Assembly (NCBI GenBank): GCA_016793015.1
Contig: JAEUJD010000151.1
Location: 1-60,296, forward strand
DNA length: 60,296 nt
Reading direction: 5' to 3'
Origin: Phycisphaerales bacterium
GTDB taxonomy: Bacteria; Planctomycetota; Phycisphaerae; Phycisphaerales; UBA1924
Position 1 is the first letter of the stretch. Each line of letters begins with the position of its first letter. Shown in pieces: positions 1 through 7,968 of the stretch. Under the pieces are notes generated by a model, which did no database searches, had not been told where the DNA came from, and was given only the letters and a program-made list of their open reading frames with translations. Position numbers and translations under genes: made by a program.

Positions 1-677
1 AGGCGATCGCCGACTACGACGAAATCCGCAAAGAAATGAAGCTCGCGCTGATGGAGTGCGGCAGAAAGCTCGGCACATACCTGAACAAGCGTCTCAAGAT
101 GCGTCGCGAATCGGAGCGTCGCGATGTCTTCGAGCGCTACATCGGCGAGATCGCGAAGGCCTGTAACGCCATCAACGGGGCCGATGCGAAGAAGCTGTAC
201 GAAGCGATGCTCATGCAGGCGAAGAAACGCACCGCAATCGCGGATCTGCAGCTTGACGAAGAGGGCAAAAAGGTCAAAGAAGAGGATCCGGCGGACCAGG
301 ACGGCGTGATCATCGTCGAGAAGGCGATGGCCCCGATCGCCAATTCCTCTCTCGACGGCGACTCGCCGCCGGTGGGCGTGGAGACGAAGGCCGAGAAGGC
401 GATGAAAGTTGTCGCCGCCCGGGCCCGCCAGATCGAAGAAGACGAACAGCCCCGCCTGATCGAGAAAAAAGGTGGGTCGCCCGCCACCAGATCCAAACCG
501 CCAAAGCCAAAGGTCAGCGGCGATCCAACGCCCAAGGCCCCAAAGCCCGATTCGCCAAAGCCTTCTTCCAAGGCTGCCGGCGCCTCAGCACCCAAAAGCA
601 CCTCGCCCGCAGCCAAGCCCAAGATGCGCCTCGTCAACGGTAAACTGGTTCCGGCCGATCAACCGGGGCTGTTCTAA
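1..677 (+). CDS. top6B: DNA topoisomerase VI subunit B, C-terminal part (cut by window edge)
   Basis: The reading frame is open from base 3 and gives about 224 residues, so only the C-terminal end of the protein is present. The block EIRKEMKLALMECGRKLGTY followed by a basic helix (LNKRLKMRRESERRD) and a helical segment ending KACNAI matches the end of the B-subunit core as I know it from archaeal topoisomerase VI, which binds ATP and gates the DNA strand passed through the enzyme. The subunit A gene lies at 3956-5086 on the same strand, which supports the call. After the core comes an acidic stretch and then a tail of about 90 residues rich in Pro, Lys, Ala and Ser, ending RLVNGKLVPADQPGLF. 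Archaeal B subunits do not usually carry such a tail. The ATPase (GHKL) domain lies outside the window, so the family call rests on the C-terminus and the neighbour. Confidence 0.8.
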   Translation, partial: AIADYDEIRKEMKLALMECGRKLGTYLNKRLKMRRESERRDVFERYIGEIAKACNAINGADAKKLYEAMLMQAKKRTAIADLQLDEEGKKVKEEDPADQDGVIIVEKAMAPIANSSLDGDSPPVGVETKAEKAMKVVAARARQIEEDEQPRLIEKKGGSPATRSKPPKPKVSGDPTPKAPKPDSPKPSSKAAGASAPKSTSPAAKPKMRLVNGKLVPADQPGLF

Positions 678-692
678 CGAAACGAGGTACGT

Positions 693-2135
693 GTGGAGCG
701 GGGCTGTAAGGAGATATCGATTGAACGGGTTCGCCGGTGGTCGCTGCACGCATTTGCTCTGATCGCGACTTCGGCAAGCCTGTACGGCTGCATTTCTCCG
801 GACGTCGCGATGTCGCACAAGCCACAGCCGCGCCCGCACGTGATCCTGCGTGATCCCAAGACCGGTGAGGTGGTACAGGAGCTGACGAAGGTGCAGCTCC
901 AGAACCGGCTCTTTGACCTCTGCGATCTCTGGGCGAGCCAGATGAAGAGCCTGTTCGACCCGTTGATCGACGAAGCCACCGACACCGAGATCCGCTCTTC
1001 GCTCACCGAGCAGAAGCTCCGCTCGACAGTTTCCGGCTACACGATCGCCGTCACATCCGATCCGGTCAGCGGCATGCTCGACATGATGGTCCTTTCGCGG
1101 CTCCTCGCGAAGTCGTGGGCGCCGGGCCCGCGTACCACCGATTGGTTCGGCGAGTTTGCTCCGCGTGTATCCGCCGGGCTTGCGGCCGCGGAAGCAAAGG
1201 TGTGGAACGCGGGCGGAGCGCTGCTGAGCGCAAGCGAACGGGCGCAGCTTGAAGAGCGGATCGATCGCTGGATGAAAGAATCATCCGATCTCACCTCCGT
1301 GTCGTTCGCCCGTTTGAGCGACATCGATGCCGGATTCGACGCAAAGCTCGAGGCCGACGTTGCGCGTTCACAGGGCCTGATGGACGTGCTCGACGAGGCG
1401 ATGCGTTCCGCAGAAGAGTTTCGGCTCCTCGGAGAACGATCGCTCTGGATCGCCTCGCGCGCGCCGATCCTGCTCCGTCTGACAACCGAGGCCAGTCTTG
1501 TCTCCGTTTTCGATGTACCCCAGGTGCAGGAAGCGTTGGAATCCACGCACGCACTCCCGATCGCGGTGGATCATCTCGCCGAACGCATTCACGAGGTCGC
1601 CTCGACGGTCGACACGCAGCGCCGCGAGATCTTCGCGTCGATCGAGTCCGCTCGTGATTCCGTTCAGCCGATGATGAAACAGATCACCGCCGCGATCGAT
1701 CGCGCCGATGAGGTTGTGAAGGAAGCACGCAAGCTCGCGTCAGAGCGCAGCCAGGCCGCCGATACCGCTGCCGGGGCCGCAAAGGACCTTCGGGAAGCGT
1801 TGACGACCCTTAACGCCATGGCGCAGCGATACTTCCCGTCCGATGCCGCTGGTGCGCCGGGTGGACTCTCGCACACCACGACCGACCTTGCGCTTGCCGC
1901 GGAACGTTTCAATTCTGCCGTCTCGACGCTGCAGTCTCTTCTCAAGCCCGGCGACTCGACCAACGCAGTCGCCGAACTCTCGAAGCTCGCCGACGCAAAG
2001 GTCGCGGTGATCGCGGCAAGAGGTGATGCCGCGATCGATCGCGCCTTCTGGCGGGGGCTTGCCCTGATCGTCGTCGCCTTTGTGTTGGCGATCGTTTACA
2101 GAGTCATTTCACCCCGACTCGCGCCGCGTTCCTGA
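693..2135 (+). CDS. Putative lipoprotein with coiled coil and C-terminal membrane helix
   Basis: I do not recognise a family. The N-terminus has a basic patch, a hydrophobic stretch (HAFALIATSASLYGC) and a lipobox-like Cys (LYGC), which suggests an exported lipoprotein. The middle is Ala/Glu/Arg-rich and helical; from about residue 300 to 400 it reads as coiled coil (DTQRREIFASIESARDSVQ onward). A hydrophobic helix (LALIVVAFVLAIVYRVI) lies about 15 residues from the C-terminus. An N-terminal lipid anchor plus a C-terminal membrane helix is unusual; one of the two may not be used. The GTG at 693 is a possible start with GAGG upstream. An ATT codon at 720, six bases after AAGGAG, would give a cleaner signal peptide. 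The gene begins 15 bases after the topoisomerase subunit B gene and is probably co-transcribed. Confidence 0.6.
   Translation: MERGCKEISIERVRRWSLHAFALIATSASLYGCISPDVAMSHKPQPRPHVILRDPKTGEVVQELTKVQLQNRLFDLCDLWASQMKSLFDPLIDEATDTEIRSSLTEQKLRSTVSGYTIAVTSDPVSGMLDMMVLSRLLAKSWAPGPRTTDWFGEFAPRVSAGLAAAEAKVWNAGGALLSASERAQLEERIDRWMKESSDLTSVSFARLSDIDAGFDAKLEADVARSQGLMDVLDEAMRSAEEFRLLGERSLWIASRAPILLRLTTEASLVSVFDVPQVQEALESTHALPIAVDHLAERIHEVASTVDTQRREIFASIESARDSVQPMMKQITAAIDRADEVVKEARKLASERSQAADTAAGAAKDLREALTTLNAMAQRYFPSDAAGAPGGLSHTTTDLALAAERFNSAVSTLQSLLKPGDSTNAVAELSKLADAKVAVIAARGDAAIDRAFWRGLALIVVAFVLAIVYRVISPRLAPRS
708..722 (+). promoter_or_regulatory. Strong Shine-Dalgarno (AAGGAG) placed before an in-frame ATT codon
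   Basis: AAGGAG at 708-713 is followed after six bases by ATT (720-722), in frame with the lipoprotein at 693-2135. Starting there gives a 23-residue signal peptide ending at the lipobox Cys. No ATG, GTG or TTG occurs in that frame near this site. ATT initiation is rare; the GTG at 693 is the conventional alternative. Confidence 0.3.
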
Positions 2136-2155
2136 CGGCTGGAATAACTGCCGCG

Positions 2156-3049
2156 ATGGTTCCTGTCTGTGGTCATCTTGGCGTTTGGGCCGGCCTGTAC
2201 ACGCTCGCGGCATTCCTCTGCTTCAGCCAACTTTCGGGCGTGCCGCTTGGACAGCCGCTTCCGCGCTGGGAGGCGATGCTCTGCGTGTTTCTGACGGCGA
2301 CAGGCGTCTATTCGCTTGATCGCGTCAAGCTCGTTTCTCGATGGCTTGATCCGGCCGACGCTTTGGCACAGCCCGAGCGTTACCAGTTCCTGATACCTCG
2401 ATCGGTGAGTATCCGCCTCATCGCCGTCATCCTTCTCGTGGCCGCAGCTTTCGCCGGGCATGCGTTTCACCCGCTTGCTGCGGCTCTGGTTGCGCTGGCG
2501 GCCCTTGGAACGGTGATCTACGCGCCCATGCCCAGGCGGAAGACCGCTCGCGTCAAAGATCGGCTGTGGCTCAAGAACCTGTACGTGGCACTCGGGATGA
2601 CGTTGTTCTGCGCCCTGATCGCCGTACTCGCGCAACCGCAAGCCACGAACCGCGCCTTGTCGGAGTTTGTTCTCGCCTCGTGGGTCGTCCTCGCCCTGCC
2701 GTTCGCAGCCGTTGGATCACGCATTTTCTTTGATGCAGCCCTCTGCGATATCGACGACGAGCCCACCGATCGCCGTTTCGGCACCGATACGTTCGCGACC
2801 CGGTTGGGGGGCAAGTCTGTCTGGAACTGGGCGGGCTATGGACGGCTCGCCATCGCTGTGGGGCTTCTCTTCGCGCGTCCGCTGCCCGCCACCGCTCGCC
2901 TCGGATGGGCGGTTGCCATGGTGCTCGGAATGATCGCGCTCCGCTGGCGACATCCGGTGCGTATCCGCGATACTGTCGATCTTCGCTTCCTGCCCGAAGC
3001 GTGTTTCGTCGCTCTGATTCTCTGGTTCAATCAGTCACCGATGTCGTAG
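2156..3049 (+). CDS. UbiA-like prenyltransferase-superfamily membrane protein
   Basis: The 297-residue product is strongly hydrophobic with about eight predicted membrane segments. A cytoplasmic-loop motif CDIDDEPTDRRFGTDTFATR resembles the second Asp-rich motif of UbiA enzymes (D-x-x-D...D...G...T), which bind Mg-diphosphate. The first Asp-rich motif is weak: the expected N-D-x-x-D region reads YSLDRVKL. This suggests a divergent member or loss of classical prenyl transfer. UbiA enzymes attach isoprenoid chains to aromatic acceptors in quinone, haem or lipid synthesis; the substrate here cannot be told. It starts 20 bases after the lipoprotein gene and is followed after 21 bases by the hydrolase gene, so it lies inside the same gene string. 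There is no clear ribosome binding site before ATG 2156. Confidence 0.6.
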   Translation: MVPVCGHLGVWAGLYTLAAFLCFSQLSGVPLGQPLPRWEAMLCVFLTATGVYSLDRVKLVSRWLDPADALAQPERYQFLIPRSVSIRLIAVILLVAAAFAGHAFHPLAAALVALAALGTVIYAPMPRRKTARVKDRLWLKNLYVALGMTLFCALIAVLAQPQATNRALSEFVLASWVVLALPFAAVGSRIFFDAALCDIDDEPTDRRFGTDTFATRLGGKSVWNWAGYGRLAIAVGLLFARPLPATARLGWAVAMVLGMIALRWRHPVRIRDTVDLRFLPEACFVALILWFNQSPMS

Positions 3050-3070
3050 CGATTGCAAGGAGAAAACCGC

Positions 3071-3877
3071 ATGAGAAAGCTCTTCCTGCTCTTGATGACT
3101 TTCCTGTTCGCGCATGCCGCGGCCGCCGCAGTGCAGACAAAGGTCGTTGAGTACAAAGACGGCGATACGGTGCTCGAAGGTTTCCTCGCATGGGACGACG
3201 CAGTCGCCACCGACTCCAAGCCTGCCCCCGGGGTGCTGGTCATTCCTGAATGGTGGGGCAACAACGATTACTCGCGCGGTCGCGCGAAGCAGCTGGCCGA
3301 ACTCGGTTACGTCGCCCTGGCGATCGACATGTACGGCAAGGGCAAGATCACAACCGACCCGAAACAGGCGGGCGAATGGTCGGGCGCGATCATGAAAGAT
3401 GAGACAGCCCGGCGTGCTCGATCGACCGCCGGGCTCAAGGTGCTGCGGGGCCAGAAGAATGTCGACGCATCGCACATCGGCGTCATCGGATACTGCATGG
3501 GCGGCACGCTCGCCGTCGATCTCGCTCGAACCGGTGCCGACCTCAAGGCAGTCGTTGCCTTCCACGCTTCGACATTCACGGCCTCTAAGCCGGAAGAGAA
3601 CAAGCAGATCAAGGGCACAGTTCTGATCTGTCACGGTGCGGAAGATGCCTTTGTCCCTGCCGGCGAAGTCGACAAGTTCCAATCGCAGATGAAGGAAGCT
3701 GGCGTGGACTACGTCTTTGTCGCGTTCAGCGGCGCAGTGCACGCGTTCACCAACCCCAAGGCCGGTTCCTACAACGTCCCCGGCGTCCGGCACAATGCCG
3801 AGGCCGATCGCCGATCCTGGGAGTTCATGCAGATTCTTTTCCGAGAGAAACTCGAAAACGCCAAGGCCGGCGGGTGA
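3071..3877 (+). CDS. Dienelactone hydrolase family protein, exported
   Basis: This is a 268-residue alpha/beta hydrolase of the dienelactone hydrolase family. The triad is visible: Cys142 in the nucleophile elbow GYCMGG, Asp192 in CHGAEDAF and His224 in GAVHAF. Family members hydrolyse dienelactone or related cyclic and simple esters. The N-terminus (MRKLFLLLMTFLFAHAAAAA) is a signal peptide with an Ala-rich cleavage region, so the enzyme probably acts outside the cytoplasm. The ATG at 3071 is chosen because AAGGAG stands eight bases before it; an in-frame TTG at 3053 lacks such a site and would spoil the signal peptide. The true substrate is unknown. The gene is in the string between topoisomerase VI subunits B and A. 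Confidence 0.85.
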   Translation: MRKLFLLLMTFLFAHAAAAAVQTKVVEYKDGDTVLEGFLAWDDAVATDSKPAPGVLVIPEWWGNNDYSRGRAKQLAELGYVALAIDMYGKGKITTDPKQAGEWSGAIMKDETARRARSTAGLKVLRGQKNVDASHIGVIGYCMGGTLAVDLARTGADLKAVVAFHASTFTASKPEENKQIKGTVLICHGAEDAFVPAGEVDKFQSQMKEAGVDYVFVAFSGAVHAFTNPKAGSYNVPGVRHNAEADRRSWEFMQILFREKLENAKAGG

Positions 3878-3955
3878 GCCGGATCCGAGTTTCTAGAATC
3901 GCCCGCGGCACTCTGTTCATTCGTTTGAGTCGCCCATGCTTTCAAGGATGATTCC

Positions 3956-5086
3956 ATGGCCAAGTCCAAGCCGGTTATTTCGCAGAAGACCAAAGAGCGC
4001 GACAAACGCACACTCGAAAAAATCGTCGCCCTGGCGGACGATCTGTCCAAGAAGACCTTCGCCGGAAAAGAGCCCACGTTCCACATTCCCACGCGTTCAA
4101 AGTCCAACACGATCTGGAATAAGAAACGCGGCATCCTCGAAATGGGCGACGGCAAGGCCGACCGTCCTCTCTTCGACCTGAAGACGGCAAAGCAGTTCAT
4201 GCAGACCGTCCTGCACGGCAGCACGATCAAAGATCTGATCGAAGCCGGAAAGACTTCGAGCCTGCGAGGCGTGTTCTACAAAGCCAAACACACGGTTGCC
4301 GGCACCAAAGAAAACACGTTCGATACGCAGGAAGAATCCGATCCGATCCTCGAAGATCTTGAAGTCACGCTCGGCGCCCTGCGCGAAGAGCTTCATGTGT
4401 TCGCTGAAAATCGTGGCGTGATCGCGGGCAATATCACCGTGATCGATGGTGGCGACACGATCGATTGCCGCGCCGCGGGCCGGGGCGGGCACGGAATCCC
4501 ATCCATCGTCGAACCCGACGTCTTCGAGTTCGGCAAGTGCGAGGCGAAGTTCGTGCTGCATGTCGAGAAAGGCACGGTCTGGAATCGCTTCAACGAAGAT
4601 CGATTCTGGGAAAAGAACAACTGCATTCTGACGCACGGTGCCGGGCAGCCCCCCCGCGGATGCCGGCGGCTCCTGCAACGGCTCAATCAGGAGCTCAAGC
4701 TTCCGATTATCTGCGTGCTCGATTGCGACCCCTGGGGCCATTACATCTACAGCGTGATCAAGCAGGGTTCGATTTCCCTCGCTTTCGAAAGTTCTCGCCT
4801 GGCGATCCCCGATGCGAAGTTCCTCGGCCTTCGCGCCAAAGACTACGAAGAGTGCAATCTCGGCGATGCCGTCAAGATCGATCTCACGGAGAACGACATC
4901 AAGCGCGCCAAGGAAATCGCGGCGTACCCGTGGTTTGAGAACCACAAAGGTTGGCAGAAGGAAATCCAGAAACTCCTCTCCAACGGCTTCAAGATGGAAG
5001 TCGAAGCCATGATCAACAAGGGCATCAGCTTCGTCACCGAGGAGTACGTGCCCGCGCGTTTGAAGGCGAAGGACTGGCTCGACTAG
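3956..5086 (+). CDS. top6A: DNA topoisomerase VI subunit A (Spo11-like)
   Basis: The 376-residue protein is a type IIB topoisomerase DNA-cleaving subunit. The winged-helix domain carries the catalytic Tyr at about residue 108 (SSLRGVFYKAKHT). The Toprim domain follows, with Glu204 (LHVEKGTVW) and the acidic pair Asp256/Asp258 (VLDCDPWGHYIYSV) that hold Mg. With subunit B it would pass one DNA duplex through another and relax or decatenate DNA using ATP. The length is normal for the family. Topoisomerase VI is mainly archaeal and plant, and scattered in bacteria, so its presence is notable. AAGGA stands about eight bases before ATG 3956. The 78 bases upstream separate it from the hydrolase gene and could hold its own promoter. 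The zinc-ribbon gene follows after 14 bases. Confidence 0.93.
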   Translation: MAKSKPVISQKTKERDKRTLEKIVALADDLSKKTFAGKEPTFHIPTRSKSNTIWNKKRGILEMGDGKADRPLFDLKTAKQFMQTVLHGSTIKDLIEAGKTSSLRGVFYKAKHTVAGTKENTFDTQEESDPILEDLEVTLGALREELHVFAENRGVIAGNITVIDGGDTIDCRAAGRGGHGIPSIVEPDVFEFGKCEAKFVLHVEKGTVWNRFNEDRFWEKNNCILTHGAGQPPRGCRRLLQRLNQELKLPIICVLDCDPWGHYIYSVIKQGSISLAFESSRLAIPDAKFLGLRAKDYEECNLGDAVKIDLTENDIKRAKEIAAYPWFENHKGWQKEIQKLLSNGFKMEVEAMINKGISFVTEEYVPARLKAKDWLD

Positions 5087-5100
5087 TTCTGGAACAGCAC

Positions 5101-5520
5101 ATGCACACCACACCCCCAGGCAAGATCCGCTGCCCCAAAGACGCCACGATCATGGAGAAACTCTCCATCGGCAGCAGCGACCTCGTGGTCGACCACTGCG
5201 GCCGTTGCGGCGCGATCTGGTTCGATGCCTACGAACTCGAACGCGCCATCAAGGCGAAGGAGCAGGGGGCCGACCTCGATGATGTCGACTATGGCACCGC
5301 CAAGAACAATTACGAATACAAGGTCCTGCGCGACGATTTCCTTGAATGCCCGCGCGATCATTCCAAGTTGCTCCAGGTCCCCGATCCGCGCCAGCCCCAC
5401 GTGATCATCGATCTCTGCCGAGACTGCGGCGGAGTGCTGCTCGACGCCGGGGAACTCAAGGATCTCAGCGAGTTCACGCTCGGAGAGCGCGTCCGTAGCA
5501 TCTTCCGCAGCAAGAAATAG
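5101..5520 (+). CDS. Double zinc-ribbon (TFIIB-type zinc finger) protein
   Basis: The 139-residue protein contains two similar zinc-ribbon units. The first reads CPKDATIMEKL ... DHCGRCGAIWFDAYEL, the second CPRDHSKLLQV ... LCRDCGGVLLDAGEL; each has a C-P-x-D start, a C-x-x-C pair and a W/L-x-D-A-x-E-L end. This pattern is typical of the zf-TFIIB family of small bacterial proteins, whose role is mostly unknown. The internal duplication is clear. It starts 14 bases after topoisomerase VI subunit A and is likely co-transcribed. The ATG at 5101 is chosen because the first Cys follows it closely; longer forms have no homologous content. A link to DNA or transcription is possible but not shown. Confidence 0.75.
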   Translation: MHTTPPGKIRCPKDATIMEKLSIGSSDLVVDHCGRCGAIWFDAYELERAIKAKEQGADLDDVDYGTAKNNYEYKVLRDDFLECPRDHSKLLQVPDPRQPHVIIDLCRDCGGVLLDAGELKDLSEFTLGERVRSIFRSKK

Positions 5521-5546
5521 CCGTCGGCCCGGGGATCCACGCCCTT

Positions 5547-6833
5547 CTATTCCGCCGCGGGCTTCGCGGCCGGCGCGGTTTCATTTGCCGTCGCCGGGTG
5601 CGTGTCGCGCGCCGTGTATCCGCGCGTCGCCCACGCCGCGACCGCTGTCCCGAGGACGGAAAAGACCGCGCCGAGGAAGAACGACGCTCCCGGAAGGTAA
5701 ATCGGGGCGTTCTCGGAGATGAAGTATCCAAAGGCGCGCGTCGCCATCAGCGGTCCGATGATCTGCGCTACGCACTGAAGCGAAGTCAGGGCGCCCTGGA
5801 TCTCGCCCTGCTCGTAGGGTCGCACGGTCTTGGTGATGATCGCCTGTGCCGCGGGCTGAGCGATGCCGCCCAGCGAAGCGAACGCGATGATCACATAAAT
5901 CATCCATCCCTGAGTCGCAGCCCCGTATCCGACGTACGCCAGGCTTCCGATGCCGATGCCGATGAGCAGCGATCTTCTCTCGCCAAGCCATGGCACGATC
6001 TTCCGCACGAGGCCCGCCTGCACGATCACCGCGCCCACCCCGACGCAGAACAGCGAGAAGCCGACGTACATCGGGCTCCAGCCGAATCGGTGCTTGGTGT
6101 AGAGCACCCACGTCATGTGCAGCCCGAACATGGCGAGGTTGATCAGGAACATCGCGCCCGCAAGACCGGCGACCACCGGGTAGCGACCGAGCCCGAAGAA
6201 CGCCCCGATCGGGTTGGCCCGCGCGAGCGTCACGTGCGACCGGTGTTCGGCGGGAAGCGACTCGGGAAGAACCAGATAGCCGTAGAGCCAGTTCGCCAGC
6301 GAGAGCCCGCCCGCGACGTAGAACGGGAGATGGATATCGATCTCGCCCAGCAAGCCGCCCCCCAGCGGCCCGAGGATGAAGCCAAGCCCAAAGGCGGCGC
6401 CCACCATGCCGAACGCCGCGGCGCGTTTCTCCGGAGGCGTGATATCCGCGATGTACGCGTTGCACACCGTCATGCTCGCGCCCGAAAGCCCGTTCAGCGC
6501 TCGCGTGATGAAGAAGAAAAAGAGCGTGGGCGCAAAGGCCATCGCAAAGTAGTCGATGCCCGACCCCAGGATCGCAACCAGCAGCACCGGCCGCCGCCCG
6601 ACACGATCCGAGAGCGCGCCGAGCAAAGGCGAGAACAGGAACTGCATGATCGCGTACGTGGCCGCGAGCCAGCCGACGACATACGCCGCTTCCGAATCCG
6701 TGCCGCCCTGGCCGTCGTGCAGCAATTTCTCGATCAGGCGCGGCGCCACCGGAATGATCACCCCGAACCCGAGCACATCGAGCAGCAGCGTCAGAAAAAT
6801 GAATCCGATTCCGGGTGTGGACTTTGATCGCAC
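5547..6833 (-). CDS. MFS transporter of the TetA/multidrug type
   Basis: A 428-residue protein with twelve predicted membrane helices. The motif LLGALSDRVGRRPVLL is the MFS signature A between helices 2 and 3 (G-x-x-x-D-R-x-G-R-R), and GFGVIIPVAPRLIE in helix 1 with SGASMTVCNAYIADITP in helix 4 follow the TetA-like drug/proton antiporter subgroup. Members export tetracycline or other small molecules in exchange for protons, but most environmental homologues have unknown substrates. The C-terminus is Ala/Pro-rich. It starts with GTG at 6833 without a good ribosome binding site. It converges with the zinc-ribbon gene, 26 bases away, and no clear terminator is seen between them. Confidence 0.82.
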   Translation of the reverse strand: MRSKSTPGIGFIFLTLLLDVLGFGVIIPVAPRLIEKLLHDGQGGTDSEAAYVVGWLAATYAIMQFLFSPLLGALSDRVGRRPVLLVAILGSGIDYFAMAFAPTLFFFFITRALNGLSGASMTVCNAYIADITPPEKRAAAFGMVGAAFGLGFILGPLGGGLLGEIDIHLPFYVAGGLSLANWLYGYLVLPESLPAEHRSHVTLARANPIGAFFGLGRYPVVAGLAGAMFLINLAMFGLHMTWVLYTKHRFGWSPMYVGFSLFCVGVGAVIVQAGLVRKIVPWLGERRSLLIGIGIGSLAYVGYGAATQGWMIYVIIAFASLGGIAQPAAQAIITKTVRPYEQGEIQGALTSLQCVAQIIGPLMATRAFGYFISENAPIYLPGASFFLGAVFSVLGTAVAAWATRGYTARDTHPATANETAPAAKPAAE

Positions 6834-6910
6834 GGCCGGGCAGCGTAGCGGTGCCGCCCCCGCCGGGCGCGTGATTCATTCAACCCCGCATCGACGCGGC
6901 AGATGCAACT

Positions 6911-7756
6911 TCAATCCGTCTTTCGAACGGTCAATTCAACACGCGTCGGATGCCCGAACCACCCGTTCAGCCCCCCAGGTCCGGGGTATTTCTTTTCCAG
7001 CAGCTCGGCAACTTCGGCGATGTTGCCGCGTGCATCGACCCAGCCTCCATTGATATCCGGGAAGTCGATGCAGCACTTCTCGCACTTCTCCGGCGAGCTG
7101 TATTTGATCGGGCACCAGAACGATTCGACGTTCCGCAGCATCTCGCTGCCCAGGCTCCACACGCCCGTCATCCAGTCGCAGTAGAGGCACCAGATCAAGT
7201 CGTACCCGACCAGCCCGCTAAACTTCTGCCGGCTGATGTTGATCCACTCGTTCACGTTGTACTTGGGCAGGCGCACGAGCCAGTGCAGCGGGGGATAAAG
7301 CAGGATCTCTCCGAGACGAATCATCGTGAAGAGAGGCACCGCCCACGCCGTCCACCAGACCGCGGCATGATTCCGAAACCAGCCGACCCGCCGGTTCAGC
7401 GTACTGACGATGCGGGGCCCCTTGCGGATGCCGGGGTTCATCGCCTCGTGCATCCACGACCAGAGCACGAGCGTAACCATCTGCGCGAGAACAGCGGTGC
7501 CGATCACGGCTGCGAACGAAGCAAACGAGTGGTGCAGGCGTGAGACGAGAGGATCGCAGTTCCACCACCAGATGATCCCCGCCAACCACGGCCCATGCGT
7601 GAAGTAGAACACCGTCAGGTCGAGCAGATATCCCTTCGTGCACGCATCGCAGATCGCATTTCCGAACTTCCCCATCCGTGCCAGCACATGGAACACGATC
7701 GCCGACAGCAGCAGCCCGACCACGCACGCGACGAAAAACCAGAGCAGTGGATGCAT
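6911..7756 (-). CDS. Conserved hypothetical membrane protein with Cys-rich C-terminal domain
   Basis: The 281-residue protein has about four membrane segments in its N-terminal 150 residues (for example WFFVACVVGLLLSAIVFHVL at the start), with an early CDACTKG motif. The C-terminal part is soluble and rich in Cys: LIWCLYCDWMTG, ESFWCPIKY and EKCEKCCIDFPD. These paired Cys could bind zinc or an iron-sulphur centre. I do not recognise the family. The gene follows the MFS gene divergence point with 77 bases between 6833 and 6911 and reads in the same direction, upstream of the transporter, so the two may be one unit. Confidence 0.6.
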   Translation of the reverse strand: MHPLLWFFVACVVGLLLSAIVFHVLARMGKFGNAICDACTKGYLLDLTVFYFTHGPWLAGIIWWWNCDPLVSRLHHSFASFAAVIGTAVLAQMVTLVLWSWMHEAMNPGIRKGPRIVSTLNRRVGWFRNHAAVWWTAWAVPLFTMIRLGEILLYPPLHWLVRLPKYNVNEWINISRQKFSGLVGYDLIWCLYCDWMTGVWSLGSEMLRNVESFWCPIKYSSPEKCEKCCIDFPDINGGWVDARGNIAEVAELLEKKYPGPGGLNGWFGHPTRVELTVRKTD

Positions 7757-7778
7757 GATGCGAGCGTATCAACTCTTG

Positions 7779-7954
7779 GCTCGTCTTCGCCTTGATGCCT
7801 CGGTGCCTCTTGCCTCGATGCCTTCTTTCCCTTCAACAACATTCCTTTGCCCCGTTCGAATCCGCTCGGAGCCCATCGAACCCTTGGAGTCAAAGCTCTT
7901 TCGGTCCACTCCGCGCAACTCCGCCCTCTCCGCGCCCTCCGCGTTCTCTCCCCG
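7779..7954 (+). repeat. Pyrimidine-rich intergenic micro-repeats
   Basis: The 212 bases between the divergent genes at 7756 and 7969 contain two kinds of short repeat. At 7791-7823 the unit TGCCTCG recurs with the phrase GATGCCT. At 7909-7954 the units CTCCGC and CCTCCGC recur, ending GTTCTCTCCCCG. The second block has a near copy at 13048-13091. No gene is seen here; any promoter for AMP nucleosidase must lie within it. Confidence 0.5.
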
Positions 7955-7968
7955 TATCCTGTACGCGG

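Noticed and set aside
693..5086. The whole topoisomerase VI string considered as a defence island
   Set aside because: The intervening genes are envelope-type proteins without nuclease, helicase or abortive-infection domains, and no defence gene is adjacent.
7791..7954. Short tandem-like repeats considered as a CRISPR array
   Set aside because: The units are 6-8 bases, imperfect and adjoining, with no unique spacers of constant length and no cas genes nearby.
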